From positions 248,001 to 312,000 of the forward strand of contig JAHPZA010000004.1 of NCBI GenBank assembly GCA_019058445.1: DNA of 64,000 bases, written 5' to 3'. This DNA comes from Promethearchaeota archaeon. GTDB lineage: Archaea; Asgardarchaeota; Lokiarchaeia; Sigyniarchaeales; SOKP01. The notes under the pieces are model-generated. The model had not been told where the DNA came from. It worked only from the letters and a program-made list of their open reading frames with translations, and made no database searches. A program made the position numbers and the translations under genes. Shown here in pieces: positions 18,505-26,653 of the stretch; position 1 is the stretch's first letter, and each line of letters opens with the position of its first letter.

Positions 18505-18909
18505 TTATAAAATCTCTGAAAGTTTCTTAGCATATTCTTGTACTGCGAATAAAGCGTCACGTGGCCCCACTTGAGGATTAATATAGCATACTAATGCGCC
18601 AGTACCTCCAATTGGGACGGGAGCTATAATCAAATGTCCCTTCCCGGTAATATTGGTTCCGATCTTCCTTTCTTCAGTGTTCTCCACAATCATATATTTA
18701 ATCCCGAGTATCGAGATACTAGTCATCCCTTTTTGACCGAGTTCTAATTTTGTTTGAACAAGCTCGTTAATTTGCGCCAAATCCCCGGTAATGTCCCAAT
18801 TATCAGTTTGCGTTAATAAGGTGCCGTCTCGGTTTATGATAGCAATCCCAAAGACGTTTTGTTCCTCATTTAATAAATCATCAATAATAGCTTCGATATT
18901 AGAAGACAT
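18505..18909 (-). CDS. Asgard profilin
   Basis: This 134-residue protein follows the profilin pattern. An N-terminal helix precedes FGIAIINRDGTLLTQTDNWD, which matches the 'xAAIxGxDGxVWAQS' strand pair. Then come ISILGIKYMIVEN, matching 'FVAGxKYMVIQG', GKGHLIIAPVP, matching 'GKKGSGGITIKK', TGALVCYI, and the C-terminal helix LFAVQEYAKKLSEIL. Profilins bind actin monomers and tune filament growth; Asgard profilins are known to bind actin. Roadblock/LC7 proteins have similar size and topology and are the main alternative. The KYMIV and GKG segments favour profilin. No actin gene lies in the window. Confidence 0.8.
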   Translation of the reverse strand: MSSNIEAIIDDLLNEEQNVFGIAIINRDGTLLTQTDNWDITGDLAQINELVQTKLELGQKGMTSISILGIKYMIVENTEERKIGTNITGKGHLIIAPVPIGGTGALVCYINPQVGPRDALFAVQEYAKKLSEIL

Positions 18910-19090
18910 TTTACAATCTAATCTTTATCTTTTTTTACTATATAGAAATACTAATAGAAGTTATATTTAAATAATTAGGAAACGTTAAACCGATTATTAT
19001 CTTTTAATAGAGTATACCATTTTAATAGATAGAATTAAGAAAATAGTAAATTAAAAAAGCATCAACTAATAATAGAGAGGTTTATGTATA

Positions 19091-20287
19091 ATGACAATAA
19101 AAGAGGTTGAGCATGTGTTCGTCTATAAGGATAAAAAACTGGCGCATGCGTGCAATCAGGTCAGTCTTGTCGCACTTCGAAATGGGGAAGTCTTCATGGG
19201 ATTCAACGAAGAGAGATGGCCTATCCATGCCGACAGCGGACAATCATGTTTTATCAAATCTACAGACGGGGGAAAGAGTTGGGATCCCTCCACTAAGCAG
19301 GTTATTTGGCCCTACACCAAATTCATGGGTAATTGGGATTGTGCTTTTGCCCAAATATCAAATGGAACGATTTTAATGCACACAAGAGTGTGTAATTTTC
19401 TTGCACCCAGAGGGATCGCTTCAGAAGGTGACCAGATGCTAGGAATGCCTCCCCCAGGATTTCCAGAGCGCCTCAAAAGACAGACAGGGTATGCTATACT
19501 CAAATCCAAGGACGGAGGAAACACTTGGTCTGACCCTATTGAAATCAACACAAGCCCTATCGCCAGCTCATCGTTGAGTGCCTATGCCTGTGGAGGATCG
19601 GGTGCAGGACACATTATTGAGCTTCCTAACAAGGGATTATTAATGCCATTGGCAGGAACGTTATCGATGACAGGGGAATGGTTAGATGGATCCGGAACAG
19701 AATTGGAACGCTGCTTTTTGTTAAGGTCTGATGATGGTGGAAATAATTGGGAATATTGGTCCACTGTTGCTTATGATCCAGCTAGTATTATCAGTTTTGC
19801 AGAGCCTGGCATGGCACGTTTAAGAGATGGTAAACTTGTCTGCTTGATGAGAACAGCTCATAGACCAAAACGGCAAGATAATATGTGGTTCACTTGGTCG
19901 GATGACGATGGGGTTACGTGGAGCCCTCCAAAGAGAACTGCTCTCTGGGGCTACCCAGCAGATGTCATGCAGTTGAAAGATGGAAGAGTCCTAGCGGTCT
20001 ATGGATACAGAAAAACGCCATGGGGTGTGCGTGGCTGCATCTCAGAAGACGGCTTGACATGGGACATTGAAAACGAATTCGTCATTAGAGAAGGAGGAGT
20101 ACCGACGCCAAAGCCAGGCAAAGGTTCCCGTGGTCTTCAAGATATGCTGATCATGAGCCAATACTGGCATATTGGATATCCTAGTGTGACTCAATTGGAA
20201 GATGAAACTGTAATTGTTGGCTATCACGAGTACAGCGACGATGATATGCCCCTCCAATACCTGATGTGCACTCGTTTTAAAGTATAG
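19091..20287 (+). CDS. Sialidase-like beta-propeller protein (BNR/Asp-box repeats)
   Basis: The 398-residue protein contains four Asp-boxes (S-x-D-x-G-x-x-W): STDGGKSW, SKDGGNTW, SDDGGNNW and SDDDGVTW. These mark the six-bladed propeller of exo-alpha-sialidases and related glycosidases. The early part (GFNEERWPIHADSG) and late part (VTQLEDETVIVGYHEYSDD) fit the exo-alpha-sialidase family. No signal peptide is visible, so it would be cytosolic, which is unusual for a sialidase. The gene is clearly richer in G and C than its neighbours, which suggests transfer from another genome. Catalytic residues were not confirmed. An out-of-frame ATG lies 7 bases upstream at 19084. Confidence 0.75.
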   Translation: MTIKEVEHVFVYKDKKLAHACNQVSLVALRNGEVFMGFNEERWPIHADSGQSCFIKSTDGGKSWDPSTKQVIWPYTKFMGNWDCAFAQISNGTILMHTRVCNFLAPRGIASEGDQMLGMPPPGFPERLKRQTGYAILKSKDGGNTWSDPIEINTSPIASSSLSAYACGGSGAGHIIELPNKGLLMPLAGTLSMTGEWLDGSGTELERCFLLRSDDGGNNWEYWSTVAYDPASIISFAEPGMARLRDGKLVCLMRTAHRPKRQDNMWFTWSDDDGVTWSPPKRTALWGYPADVMQLKDGRVLAVYGYRKTPWGVRGCISEDGLTWDIENEFVIREGGVPTPKPGKGSRGLQDMLIMSQYWHIGYPSVTQLEDETVIVGYHEYSDDDMPLQYLMCTRFKV

Positions 20288-20511
20288 GCTTGGAGATTTA
20301 AATCTTGAGACAACGTATAACATGAAAATGAAAAAACATTAAAAGTATAAGCTCTGAATTCTGCTCTAGTTTTTCCTTTTTTTATATCTATAAATTTGTT
20401 ATTGATCCACAAATATTTTATTGGTACCATTTTATAATACTAATATTAAAGAAAAAATTAATTCAAAAACACTTCAAAATTTTTTAAAAAAAATATCGGT
20501 GAAATAATAAT

Positions 20512-21060
20512 ATGGCTTTAAGATTATGGAGAAAGGCTATTAAAATGACTCTCCGGGAAAAAAAGATATTTGTAATTTTTACAGGCATATATACAATATT
20601 AATCTTTTTAACAAGTTTTTTTATTGAGACTACCTTAAGTGCGGGAGAGGGATTTTTATCTAATTATTTCATAATGATTTTCTTTATTACAAGCTTAATT
20701 CTCTCTTTACTTTATGCGTGGCTAATTGTCTCGAGAAATAGAAGAATATTTGCCACTTTGAAATGCATTGGTTGGACTAACGGTAATATAAATTCTTTAG
20801 TTACAGGAATTATTATGTTTACAACGATCTCGGGTTTTATTCTTGTAATTGAAGGATTATTTCACTATGCTGCAATTATGGGGTATTTACAGTCTACTGG
20901 TAAAGGATTTGACGCTTATCCCTCAATTTTAATCAGTCTCACTCCAGTTGTTATTACGTTCGCAATGTTTCTATTTGTCCAAATAATTTCGATAATCTTG
21001 GCTAATAGAAAAGTATTAAAAGTAAGACCCGTGATTGCATTAAAACGGGTAGGTCAGTGA
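20512..21060 (+). CDS. Minimal FtsX-type ABC transporter permease
   Basis: This 182-residue membrane protein has four hydrophobic helices (about residues 20-38, 50-72, 95-118 and 138-163). Between helices 2 and 3 lies RNRRIFATLKCIGWTNGNI, the cytoplasmic coupling helix typical of FtsX/MacB permeases ('RxEIGxLRAIG'). The C-terminus (RPVIALKRVGQ) also fits. The usual extracellular domain between helices 1 and 2 is reduced to about a dozen residues, so this is a bare FtsX core. It is followed after 14 bases by its ATPase. Confidence 0.75.
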   Translation: MALRLWRKAIKMTLREKKIFVIFTGIYTILIFLTSFFIETTLSAGEGFLSNYFIMIFFITSLILSLLYAWLIVSRNRRIFATLKCIGWTNGNINSLVTGIIMFTTISGFILVIEGLFHYAAIMGYLQSTGKGFDAYPSILISLTPVVITFAMFLFVQIISIILANRKVLKVRPVIALKRVGQ

Positions 21061-21074
21061 GGTGATGAAAAAAA

Positions 21075-21758
21075 ATGCCAGTAAGTAAAGATGTAATGAT
21101 TGAGTGTATTGATGTAAATAAGGAATACAGGCGTGCTGGGGCTATTATCCGAGCTTTGGTAGATATAAATATTTCTATTAAATCCGGGGATTTTGTTATC
21201 GTTCAAGGTCCGACGGGTTGTGGTAAAAGCACTTTGTTAAATGTTATGTCTGGTTTAGACTTACCAGATTCAGGAAAAATTATATTTGACGGTGAAAATA
21301 TAGCCAGATCCAAAGAGGATAGATTAGCTAAGATTCGTAGACAAAAGGTTGGATTCGTGTTTCAGGATTTTAACCTTGTTAACACGCTAACCGCCATTGA
21401 AAATGTAGAAGCGATGTTATGGCCTACCGTTTTAAGATCAAAAGAAATTGAGAATCGAGCTATTGCTGCATTGCGTGATGTAAACATGCTCGAAAGAAAA
21501 GATCACTTTCCTGTAGAAATGAGTGGTGGGGAAAAACAGCGTGTGGCATTAGCAAGAGCTATTGTAGGAAAACCAAGAGTAGTTTTCGGAGATGAAGTTT
21601 CTGGAAATTTAGATCCTAAATCTGAGAAGGAAGTTATGGAACTCCTAAAGCAAATAAATCAAGATTATGAAACAACGATGATTATCGTAACGCATAGAGA
21701 AACTGTGGCGAAATATGGGGACAATATCATCAAAATGGATAAAGGACGAATTATTTAA
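21075..21758 (+). CDS. ABC transporter ATP-binding protein (LolD/MacB/FtsE type)
   Basis: This 227-residue ATPase has Walker A GPTGCGKST (residues 45-53), Q-loop VFQDFNL, signature MSGGEKQR (149-156) and Walker B ending VVFGDEVSGNLD (170-180). The usual DEPTGNLD is DEVSGNLD here, with Pro and Thr changed to Val and Ser; the catalytic Glu174 is kept. The H-loop is VTHRE. It is encoded directly after the FtsX permease. Together they would form a mechanotransmission-type ABC complex acting on lipids, peptides or a surface partner. Confidence 0.9.
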   Translation: MPVSKDVMIECIDVNKEYRRAGAIIRALVDINISIKSGDFVIVQGPTGCGKSTLLNVMSGLDLPDSGKIIFDGENIARSKEDRLAKIRRQKVGFVFQDFNLVNTLTAIENVEAMLWPTVLRSKEIENRAIAALRDVNMLERKDHFPVEMSGGEKQRVALARAIVGKPRVVFGDEVSGNLDPKSEKEVMELLKQINQDYETTMIIVTHRETVAKYGDNIIKMDKGRII

Positions 21759-22019
21759 CAAATAACTTTTTTTATTTTATCTTTTTTTATGAAACAAAAT
21801 TCTGAAATAGTATCTTTAATAATTATTTTTTTTAACACTGGGATTCATAATTGAATAAGATTTAGGATGCCGCTCTCTATTTGTATTTTAATATATAATT
21901 AAAGATTGGACTCCTATAATTATAAAAAAAGAAATAAATATAAATAGAAAAACAGTCTTGAAATTATAAATAAAAATAATATAATAATTAAATTTTATAT
22001 ATCAAGGGAGTTAACAACC

Positions 22020-22592
22020 ATGGGATTCAAATTATGGCGATTTATTTGGACGGGAATCGTAGGAATGCTGTTTATGTTACCAACGGCGTATGCAACGTTT
22101 TATGCGTTTGATTTAATTGCTCTTCTTACTGGTGGTTTAATTCAAAATTTTTTCGTTTTAACCAGAACTTTGGGTGGTCCATTAATAGGTTTTTTAATAA
22201 GCGCATTCATTGGAGTTTTTTTAATATGTCTAATTCCAGTTCATTGGGCTCTTCTTAACCAACCTGATAATGTTATGTTAATGCTGGCTTTAGTACTTCC
22301 TTGGATTATTTGTTGTTCACTTATGGCATTATTAACAGCTAGAGATCCTCAAGAGGGAGTATATACAAGTTTCGCTATAGGCCTTGGACTTTTCATAATA
22401 ATGGTAATCATCTATTCTGTTCTAGCAGTATTATTGGCTAGATTTGGAGGAGGAGCGATTCTTGATAGTGCTTCAGTTGGGTTTACTGATTTACCATTTG
22501 TACTAGCAGCTTTTTTGGCAACAATGGAAGGCGCGGGAATTGGGGCTGTATTTGCAGCATTGTTTGGAAGTTTAAAATATGAACCTACGTAA
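22020..22592 (+). CDS. Polytopic membrane protein of unknown function
   Basis: This 190-residue, very hydrophobic protein has about five membrane helices and many Gly/Ala residues. The ATG is preceded by an AAGGGAG ribosome-binding site 9 bases upstream. No family is recognised. It lies between the ABC pair and another membrane protein on the same strand and may belong to the same membrane-associated locus, but the 261-base upstream spacer implies its own promoter. Confidence 0.6.
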   Translation: MGFKLWRFIWTGIVGMLFMLPTAYATFYAFDLIALLTGGLIQNFFVLTRTLGGPLIGFLISAFIGVFLICLIPVHWALLNQPDNVMLMLALVLPWIICCSLMALLTARDPQEGVYTSFAIGLGLFIIMVIIYSVLAVLLARFGGGAILDSASVGFTDLPFVLAAFLATMEGAGIGAVFAALFGSLKYEPT

Positions 22593-22780
22593 AAAATTTT
22601 TTAATATTTCTTTATGTTATTATTTTTTTTATATCATTTCGAAAAAAGTCTGATTTATTTTTCTGTAATAGCCTAAATGGAGTATTAAATTTTTAAGCAT
22701 TGAAAAGAAAGATTTATAATAGAATACAATATAAGTGTATTAAATAACTTTTAATATCAACATTTGGATGATGTATTTAG

Positions 22781-23794
22781 ATGTCTAAACAAATAAAAGG
22801 AATTATAGTTTCACGATTAATTGTAATGATTTCAATCATATTAGTCCCAATAGCAATATTTCTCATCTTCAACTTAGTGGAATTTAGTTTATGGTTTTCA
22901 GATGATCCGGCGTTAAATTTTTGGATTTTAAATGTATTATGTCCGTTAGTATTTAGCGTTTCTTGGTTGTTCTTTTTAATATTATTTGCCAATAGGTTCG
23001 CAGCCACGATTGAGGCTATGGATAAAACAGTGGGAGTTGTACCCTTAAGATTGAGATTTTTTTTCGGACTAAATGCTTTATTCATTTTATTTATTTTTGT
23101 CTTTCCATTAATTACACCAATTGTCTCAATTTTAAGTTTTGCTTCAATGGCGTGGAGATTAACAACCTTTAGAAAAGAAAGCTGGGATGATTCTGAAATC
23201 TCTTTCGGGACTAAATTTCTAATGATTCTTTTCTCAATATTGCCTGTGTTCTGTACCATTGTTATTCTTCCTCAATATATATTACTCTCCATCTTCTTAT
23301 GGGAAAATATCTGGATGCCGTTATTACCAATTATTTTCATTATTTCGGTGTGCTTATGTACGGCATTAGCGATTGGATCATTATTTTATTTAGTGGCAAA
23401 TAAGGGAGTTAGTGAATATGAACAAATTTTCGTTGACACAAGCACTCCAAAATATGTATGGAACATTAGAATTTTAGAGATATTCTTATTCCTGTTTTTC
23501 TTATTCTTAGCATTCGGAAATTTTGCTCTGATTGATTTTTTCTACTATTTAGGATTTGTAATTGTGGCGTTTGTTGCTATTGTTAATTTTATTAATGGGA
23601 AAAGAAGAGATGTAAGTTTTAAGAGCCATTTTCTAGGATATCTCCTTGCAGCTGTATTTATGGGGTCAAATTTTCTTATTTTCAATGCGGACTTAGCATT
23701 AATTATTCAAGAAGTAAGTTTAATCACTTCTGCTATTGTGTTTATCCTTATATTTTTCTATACATTCTTCCGCTTTGACGAATCAGAAATTTAA
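22781..23794 (+). CDS. Polytopic membrane protein of unknown function
   Basis: This 337-residue protein has about nine to ten hydrophobic helices and few charged residues. Short loops such as TFRKESWDDSE and NKGVSEYEQ separate two halves. No named family is seen. It is flanked by another membrane protein and a large surface protein on the same strand, with long spacers. A hairpin with a T-run follows its stop. Confidence 0.55.
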   Translation: MSKQIKGIIVSRLIVMISIILVPIAIFLIFNLVEFSLWFSDDPALNFWILNVLCPLVFSVSWLFFLILFANRFAATIEAMDKTVGVVPLRLRFFFGLNALFILFIFVFPLITPIVSILSFASMAWRLTTFRKESWDDSEISFGTKFLMILFSILPVFCTIVILPQYILLSIFLWENIWMPLLPIIFIISVCLCTALAIGSLFYLVANKGVSEYEQIFVDTSTPKYVWNIRILEIFLFLFFLFLAFGNFALIDFFYYLGFVIVAFVAIVNFINGKRRDVSFKSHFLGYLLAAVFMGSNFLIFNADLALIIQEVSLITSAIVFILIFFYTFFRFDESEI

Positions 23795-24256
23795 AAAAAG
23801 GATTATAGGATTTGGTAAAAAATTACCATTTTTTTTATTAACTCTTATGATTTTAAGTTAAATATTAGAATTAATTTAACAAAAGCTTATAGAATTAGAA
23901 TTTATACACAGATTTAGAATAAAATTCAATTTATTACAAAAATTTTTAAAGATTTCATATCATAGGTTTATTTTTTAGATAATTCTAATCTATCCGAAAA
24001 TCGATACTCATCGCTTCTTCTGATGCTTCTAACAATCCTTATTAACTCTTAATCGTACTCGTATGTATCTTAAAGATTCATTCTAACTTGAATTTTAAAT
24101 TGAATTATAAAGGATTATTGATAAATAAATTACTTTTTTAAAGAAGTTCTATTCCACGCGAAACTAAATTCTTAAAAAGTTGAATTTGAATTATAATTCT
24201 TAGATCTATAATTTTTTTAAAAAAAATTTGAATTAAAAAAAAAAGGACAACTGAAT
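23795..24256. other. Intergenic region
   Basis: This 462-base AT-rich spacer starts with a terminator-like hairpin (listed separately) and ends with the promoter region of the surface-protein gene. No coding frame, tRNA or repeat is convincing. Confidence 0.4.
23814..23836 (+). terminator. Terminator-like hairpin with T-run
   Basis: GGTAA and TTACC pair around AAAA, and a run of eight T follows after one more base, about 20 bases past the stop of the membrane-protein gene. T-runs alone can end archaeal transcription, so the site fits a terminator. Confidence 0.45.
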
Positions 24257-26362
24257 ATGAAATTAATAAATTTCAAAACACTAATGGTATTAGCTTTTCT
24301 CATAACAGCTATGGTAGCTATGCCTGTCATGGTTTTAGGGCAACAAGATGGTGATGACGAAAATTACGACGAGAGTGAACAATACGGTGCGTTTGAAAAC
24401 TTCCATGGAGGTTTTGGAGGTGTTTTTCGTGAAAATATGGGCCCTGGGGGGGATATACTTGGGGTATTATTTGAAATGTTGTTACTTGATGGAGTTGATT
24501 TTAAAGACGACGAGGAGTTAGAGGGAGTTTATGTTTTAAGCGCAGATAAAGAAGAAACATATACTGGAAATTACTCTTTTGCTGATAATAAGGATACTCA
24601 AGAAATCCATTATCTCCCATTTTATAATTCAAGTGGTACTGCGAATCAATATCGAATTGATTCTCTTGATGGTTATGCTTATTGTGTTGTTGACAAAGAA
24701 GGAGGATTTGAGTATAATCTGACTATTGGGGCAGCATTAACTCTAATTATATGGGATTATGATGGTTCCTTTATAGAAGCTGCCGAAAAGGTCCTTGCTT
24801 GGGCGAAAAAATTTCAAGAGGCAGAAGATAAGGATGAAGTGGATGAAGAAATTGTTGCTGAAGGAGTGCAAGTTCTATCTTGGTTATTAATACATATTAA
24901 TGAGATTTTTACAGGAGATGAGTTATTCGTACTAAATCCTATTATATGGCAAACTTTAGATATGAATCCCTGGGATAACTATAATATAAGAAAAAACTGG
25001 TATGATACAGGTATAAATAATGGTATTGAATATGGATTTGGTGATGATATTAATCTTACAGAGACGGAATCAGGGCCTACAGGGCTTCTAGAAGAATGGG
25101 AAGCTGCTGCTAATTTAACAAAAGATAGCTATATGCAATGGCTATTGTCAGATTTTAATACTGATGATCTTGTTGAAACCATTTGGACCCAATTTTCTTT
25201 CGATTTAGCTCAACTATGGGTAAAAGAATTCTACGTTGAACTAGATCTATCAGAATTATCAGACGGGGAGGATGCTGACGTAGATGATATTTTTGAAAGT
25301 GCCGATGTTGAATTTTATTTGTTCACGCACCACTTAGCCGGAGCGTTCTTGTATAATGATGAAGATAACAATAGACAAGTCACAGTTGATTATGATTATG
25401 CTAGAAATGAAACTGGTGATATTATCTATACGAACGGTACTGCTGCAATGGTACCTACGAGTAATGAAGTGACTCACCGCTTAATTTTAGGAACAGTAGG
25501 GAAATTTGATTTCAAGGAACCTGAAGTAGATGAGGACGAAAATACGGTTTCATGGGGTCTACTTTTAGCAGATGTTAACATGTCTGCAGTACCAGTCGGA
25601 GTAGACTTAAATTCATATGTGAATGCGCCAGAGGAGAATCTTGACTACATTTACTTTGGATTAGAATTTGAATCAGAAATGGAGGACCCCAATAAAAAAG
25701 GAGAAATTCAAGCGGAGTCAGATGTAAAATTGGAAACGAGGTTTGCCCCATGGAATGATCCAGATGATCCTTATACAAACCAAGATATTACAGATTTAGA
25801 CATGGCAATTATTTATGTTTCAAGTATTTTGCATTTTGATTTACATATCGAACAGGGAGACGATGATATTGAGCCAGAAGATGATGAAGATTTTACAGAT
25901 CAAGATTACTCATCAAGTTCACACACGTTAAAAGTAGGAGATTACCTTGCGGAAGATAATGATGATAAACTTGACTTTGTGGATATTGCGGGACCTGGAT
26001 ATTATTTAAACAATGGTACCACTCTTGAACGATATGCTGCTAACACTAGTATTATCCCAATTGCCTTATGGGAGGGTGAAGAACATACGAGCGAAACTGA
26101 CGTTGATGATAAAGATGATACTGATAACGATTTTGAAGCAGATGTTGATGCTGTAGCAGAATGGAATATTCTATTATACGCAGTGTGCTATCCAGACTTT
26201 AATGGGACGGGGAATGGTATCTTGCATGATCCTACGTTCTCTGTTTACATGGTTTTTACCCCTGAAGAACCTGGATTCTGGGCGTTAATTTTACTCATAG
26301 CTGGAGTTGGCTTAGCCGGGGTTGCGGCAATTTTAATCAAAAGGAAAAAAGATAAATGGTAA
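24257..26362 (+). CDS. Large acidic cell-surface protein with C-terminal membrane anchor
   Basis: The 701-residue protein starts with a signal peptide (basic NFK, then a hydrophobic core, probable cleavage near VLG/QQDG at residue 28). It ends with EPGFWALILLIAGVG, a membrane helix and the basic tail KRKKDKW. The PGF-helix-basic order (PGF at 672-674) resembles the PGF-CTERM type tail processed by archaeosortases in other archaea. The exported part is strongly acidic, rich in Asp, Glu and Asn, with several N-glycosylation sequons and clusters such as DVDDKDDTDND that could bind calcium. It may be an S-layer-like or surface receptor protein. It is the last gene of the locus that begins with the FtsX pair. 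Confidence 0.65.
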   Translation: MKLINFKTLMVLAFLITAMVAMPVMVLGQQDGDDENYDESEQYGAFENFHGGFGGVFRENMGPGGDILGVLFEMLLLDGVDFKDDEELEGVYVLSADKEETYTGNYSFADNKDTQEIHYLPFYNSSGTANQYRIDSLDGYAYCVVDKEGGFEYNLTIGAALTLIIWDYDGSFIEAAEKVLAWAKKFQEAEDKDEVDEEIVAEGVQVLSWLLIHINEIFTGDELFVLNPIIWQTLDMNPWDNYNIRKNWYDTGINNGIEYGFGDDINLTETESGPTGLLEEWEAAANLTKDSYMQWLLSDFNTDDLVETIWTQFSFDLAQLWVKEFYVELDLSELSDGEDADVDDIFESADVEFYLFTHHLAGAFLYNDEDNNRQVTVDYDYARNETGDIIYTNGTAAMVPTSNEVTHRLILGTVGKFDFKEPEVDEDENTVSWGLLLADVNMSAVPVGVDLNSYVNAPEENLDYIYFGLEFESEMEDPNKKGEIQAESDVKLETRFAPWNDPDDPYTNQDITDLDMAIIYVSSILHFDLHIEQGDDDIEPEDDEDFTDQDYSSSSHTLKVGDYLAEDNDDKLDFVDIAGPGYYLNNGTTLERYAANTSIIPIALWEGEEHTSETDVDDKDDTDNDFEADVDAVAEWNILLYAVCYPDFNGTGNGILHDPTFSVYMVFTPEEPGFWALILLIAGVGLAGVAAILIKRKKDKW

Positions 26363-26372
26363 ATGACCATTT
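26354..26372 (+). terminator. Stem-loop over the stop codon of the surface-protein gene
   Basis: AAATGGT and ACCATTT form a perfect 7-bp stem around a 5-base loop, and the stem-loop covers the TAA stop. T-rich runs follow from about 26382 to 26430. Fits a terminator or an mRNA 3'-end structure. Confidence 0.45.
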
Positions 26373-26653
26373 AAACTTACATATTTTTATTTACTACTTT
26401 TTTTTTATTTTTCTATTTTTGTATATTTTTTCTTAGAATTTTTAACTAATTCGTTATTTTTTATTAAAAACTTTTTGCAATTAAAGGCAGTATTCTTCTT
26501 TCATTTACGGATTTCTATAATCGAGTCAATTTAATACGAAAAACTTTTAACAAAAGGTACATGATTAATATTGCTATTAAAATATAATTAATAGATTAAA
26601 GATTTTAAAAAGTATAATAGAAAAGACTTAAAGAAAAAGCGAGATGATAATAG

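Noticed and set aside
18505..18909. Roadblock/LC7 protein instead of profilin
   Set aside because: Size and N-terminal strands fit both, but the GIKYMIVEN and GKGHLII segments and the last helix follow profilin; kept as the alternative.
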